A DNA stretch of 8,753 nucleotides. It comes from Pirellulales bacterium. GTDB lineage: Bacteria; Planctomycetota; Planctomycetia; Pirellulales; JALHPA01. A model generated the notes under the pieces. It saw only the letters and a program-made list of their open reading frames with translations, was not told where the DNA came from and did not search any database. Of this stretch, positions 6,935 to 8,753 are shown one piece after another (the first letter of the stretch is position 1; each line of letters starts with the position of its first letter). A program made the translations under genes and the position numbers. The stretch lies in assembly GCA_022842745.1 (NCBI GenBank), contig JALHPA010000073.1, forward strand, positions 1 through 8,753, written 5' to 3'.

Positions 6935-7801
6935 ATGTTCACTCTCGAACCCAAACACTCTTTCCTGGTCGGAATCGACTCCGACGGCTGCGCGTTCGAC
7001 ACTATGGAACTGAAGCACAAAGAGTGCTTCATCCCCAACATCATCAACAGCTACGAGCTCCAAGGCGTCAGCAAATACGCCCGCGAGGCCGGCGAGTTCG
7101 TCAACCTCTACAGCAAAAGCCGCGGCATCAACCGCTTTCCCGCCCTCATCGAAACCCTCGAGTGGCTCCAAAAACGCCCCGAGGTCCGCGCCCGTGGCGT
7201 AAAAATCTCGGTCCCCCCCGGCCTTGCCAAGTGGGTCCAAACCGAAACCCGCCTCGGCAATCCCGCCCTGAAAGAAGCCGTCGCCCAGACCAGCGACCCT
7301 GATTTGAAACAGGCCCTCGCCTGGTCCACCGCCGTCAACGATACGGTCGAAGCCTTCGTCCGCGGCGTCCCCCCCTTCCCCTTCGTCCGCGAATGCTTGG
7401 AAAAGCTCACCGGCCGCGCCGACCTGATCGTCTGCTCCGCCACCCCCGGAGAAGCGCTCAAGCGGGAGTGGGAAGAGCACGGCATCGACCGCTTCGTCGC
7501 CGCCATCTGTGGTCAGGAGGTCGGTTCCAAGAAAGAGATCCTATCCGTCGCCAAGAACTATCCCGCCAATCACACGCTCATGATTGGCGACGCCCCCGGC
7601 GACCACAAAGCCGCAATCGCTAACAACGCCCTCTTCTTCCCGATCAACCCTGGCCACGAAGAAGCAAGCTGGCAGCGCCTATTCGACGAAGGAATCGAAC
7701 GCTTCCTGAAAGGAATGTTCGCCGGCGCCTACCAACAGCAACTGCTCGCCGAGTTCGACCGTTATCTGCCGGCCCAGCCCCCCTGGCCCGTCACCGGCTG
7801 A
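6935..7801 (+). CDS. HAD-superfamily phosphohydrolase with enlarged cap
   Basis: This predicted cytosolic phosphatase of 288 residues has all four HAD motifs. Motif I is DSDGCAFDT (Asp15 as nucleophile, Asp17 as acid/base), motif II is VCSATP (Ser168), motif III is Lys199/Lys200, and motif IV is GDAPGD (Asp219, Asp223). About 150 residues separate motifs I and II, more than in a typical phosphoglycolate-phosphatase-like protein, giving a large mostly helical cap (about 25-160) that would determine substrate choice. There is no signal peptide or membrane helix. ATG 6935 is chosen because it places motif I at residue 15, as expected. An in-frame extension to 6872 adds 21 Pro/Arg/Ser-rich residues unlike the family. 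No Shine-Dalgarno sequence is visible. The gene lies 30 bases upstream of gnd in the same direction, suggesting co-transcription. A sugar-phosphate substrate is a guess from context only. Confidence 0.87.
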   Translation: MFTLEPKHSFLVGIDSDGCAFDTMELKHKECFIPNIINSYELQGVSKYAREAGEFVNLYSKSRGINRFPALIETLEWLQKRPEVRARGVKISVPPGLAKWVQTETRLGNPALKEAVAQTSDPDLKQALAWSTAVNDTVEAFVRGVPPFPFVRECLEKLTGRADLIVCSATPGEALKREWEEHGIDRFVAAICGQEVGSKKEILSVAKNYPANHTLMIGDAPGDHKAAIANNALFFPINPGHEEASWQRLFDEGIERFLKGMFAGAYQQQLLAEFDRYLPAQPPWPVTG

Positions 7802-7831
7802 TTCGCACCTCCATTTTCGCCCCAAATTCCC

Positions 7832-8753
7832 ATGCCCAACGATTGTGATCTTGGCCTCATCGGCCTCGCCGTAATGGGGGAAAACCTCGCTCTCAATATG
7901 GAGAGCCGGGGCTACAAAATCGCCGTCTTCAACCGCACCACCAGCGTCGTCGATCACCTCATCGCCGGCCGCGCCGCCGGCAAAAACTTCGTCGGCTGCC
8001 ATTCGCTCGAAGAACTGGTCGCCAATCTCAAGACCCCGCGCAAGGTCATGATGATGGTCAAAGCCGGCGCGGCGGTCGATTCCCTCATCGAACAACTCCT
8101 CCCCCTCCTCTCTCCCGGCGATGTCATCATCGACGGCGGCAACGAGCACTACACCAATACCGAACGCCGCACCCAATACGTCGAAAGCAAGGGGTTGCTC
8201 TACGTCGGCACGGGCGTCTCCGGCGGCGAAGAGGGCGCTCTCAAAGGCCCCAGCATGATGCCCGGCGGCAGCCCCAAGGCCTGGCCCCTTGTCAAACCCA
8301 TCTTCCAGGCCATCGCCGCCAAGGTCGGCCCCAACCACGATATTCCCTGCTGCGAGTGGGTCGGTCCCCGGGGCGCGGGCCACTACGTCAAAATGGTCCA
8401 CAACGGCATCGAATACGGTGACATGCAGTTGATCTGCGAAGCCTACTTCATGCTCAAACACGCCCTCGGCCTGTCCAACGACCGCCTTTATGATGTCTTC
8501 GCTGAGTGGAACCGCGGCGAGCTGGACAGCTACCTGATCGAAATCACCCGCGACATCTTCAGCGTCAAGGACCCCGACACCGGCAAGTACTTAGTCGACC
8601 TGATCCTCGACACTGCCGGCGCCAAGGGCACTGGCAAATGGATGAGCCAGTTGGCCCTCGACCTCGGCGTCCCCAGCACTCTGGTCACGGAAGCGGTCTA
8701 TGCCCGCTCCCTCTCCGCCCTCAAGGCCGAGCGCGTTCGTGCCAGCAAGCTGC
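7832..8753 (+). CDS. gnd: 6-phosphogluconate dehydrogenase (decarboxylating), 3'-partial
   Basis: This is the cytosolic enzyme of the oxidative pentose phosphate pathway, converting 6-phosphogluconate and NADP+ to ribulose 5-phosphate, CO2 and NADPH. The first 307 residues are present; the E. coli enzyme has 468, so about a third lies beyond the right edge. The Rossmann motif is GLAVMG (11-16), and FNRT (33-36) contains the Asn-Arg pair that favours NADP+. The substrate-binding block GTGVSGGEEGALKGPS lies at 126-141. The catalytic signature GAGHYVKMVHNGIEYGDMQ (181-199) includes Lys187, Asn191 and Glu194. The later block GAKGTGKW (263-270) is also typical. The reading frame is uninterrupted to the edge. 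The start ATG has no Shine-Dalgarno sequence (upstream is pyrimidine-rich) but sits directly before the Rossmann strand, as in the family. It is likely in one transcript with the HAD gene 30 bases upstream. Confidence 0.97.
   Translation, partial: MPNDCDLGLIGLAVMGENLALNMESRGYKIAVFNRTTSVVDHLIAGRAAGKNFVGCHSLEELVANLKTPRKVMMMVKAGAAVDSLIEQLLPLLSPGDVIIDGGNEHYTNTERRTQYVESKGLLYVGTGVSGGEEGALKGPSMMPGGSPKAWPLVKPIFQAIAAKVGPNHDIPCCEWVGPRGAGHYVKMVHNGIEYGDMQLICEAYFMLKHALGLSNDRLYDVFAEWNRGELDSYLIEITRDIFSVKDPDTGKYLVDLILDTAGAKGTGKWMSQLALDLGVPSTLVTEAVYARSLSALKAERVRASKL

Noticed and set aside
7213..7219. C7 run in the HAD gene as a phase-variation site
   Set aside because: It encodes Pro-Pro with CCC codons in a housekeeping-type enzyme; runs of seven are common in this window, so it is not a special signal.
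7679..8461. 260-codon minus-strand open frame opposite the HAD end and gnd
   Set aside because: It is antisense to highly conserved gnd motifs. Its Gly/Ala/Asp/Val-rich composition is typical of the mirror of GC-rich codons.

Overview
The window looks like chromosomal DNA of a planctomycete. The strongest clue is the N-terminus of the large minus-strand protein. It carries a short Leu-Glu-Ser-Arg-Met-Met-Leu-Ala-type motif (LEPR-XLL-like) that is characteristic of large exported planctomycete proteins. High GC, long GC-driven antisense reading frames, and plus-strand genes that lack Shine-Dalgarno sequences all fit. No mobile element, CRISPR array, rRNA or tRNA was found.

Layout, left to right. 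(1) Bases 2-712 (+) hold the 3' part of a UlaG-like metallo-beta-lactamase-fold hydrolase, cut by the left edge. (2) Convergent with it, 30 bases away, is a 1560-codon gene (743-5425, -). It encodes a surface or exported protein with the planctomycete N-terminal motif, a cyclophilin-type peptidyl-prolyl isomerase domain apparently set inside an Ig-like domain, two further beta-sandwich segments, eight tandem putative-Ig repeats, a Ser/acid-rich linker and a C-terminal membrane helix with a basic tail. (3) A 441-bp divergent intergenic region follows (5426-5866). (4) Next is a DUF58/vWA-like gene (5867-6757, +). (5) A 177-bp gap contains a 10-bp-stem hairpin. (6) A HAD-superfamily phosphohydrolase (6935-7801, +) follows. 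(7) Thirty bases later, gnd (6-phosphogluconate dehydrogenase, from 7832, +) runs off the right edge.

HAD and gnd are close enough to be co-transcribed and may share a sugar-phosphate role, but the HAD substrate cannot be read from the sequence. DUF58 stands alone here, without the MoxR ATPase or membrane vWA genes that often accompany it. The remaining neighbours look like ordinary housekeeping or metabolic genes. No multi-gene novel system is evident. The most unusual object is the giant cyclophilin/Ig-repeat protein, which also has a G9 run in its coding strand that could allow slippage-based switching.
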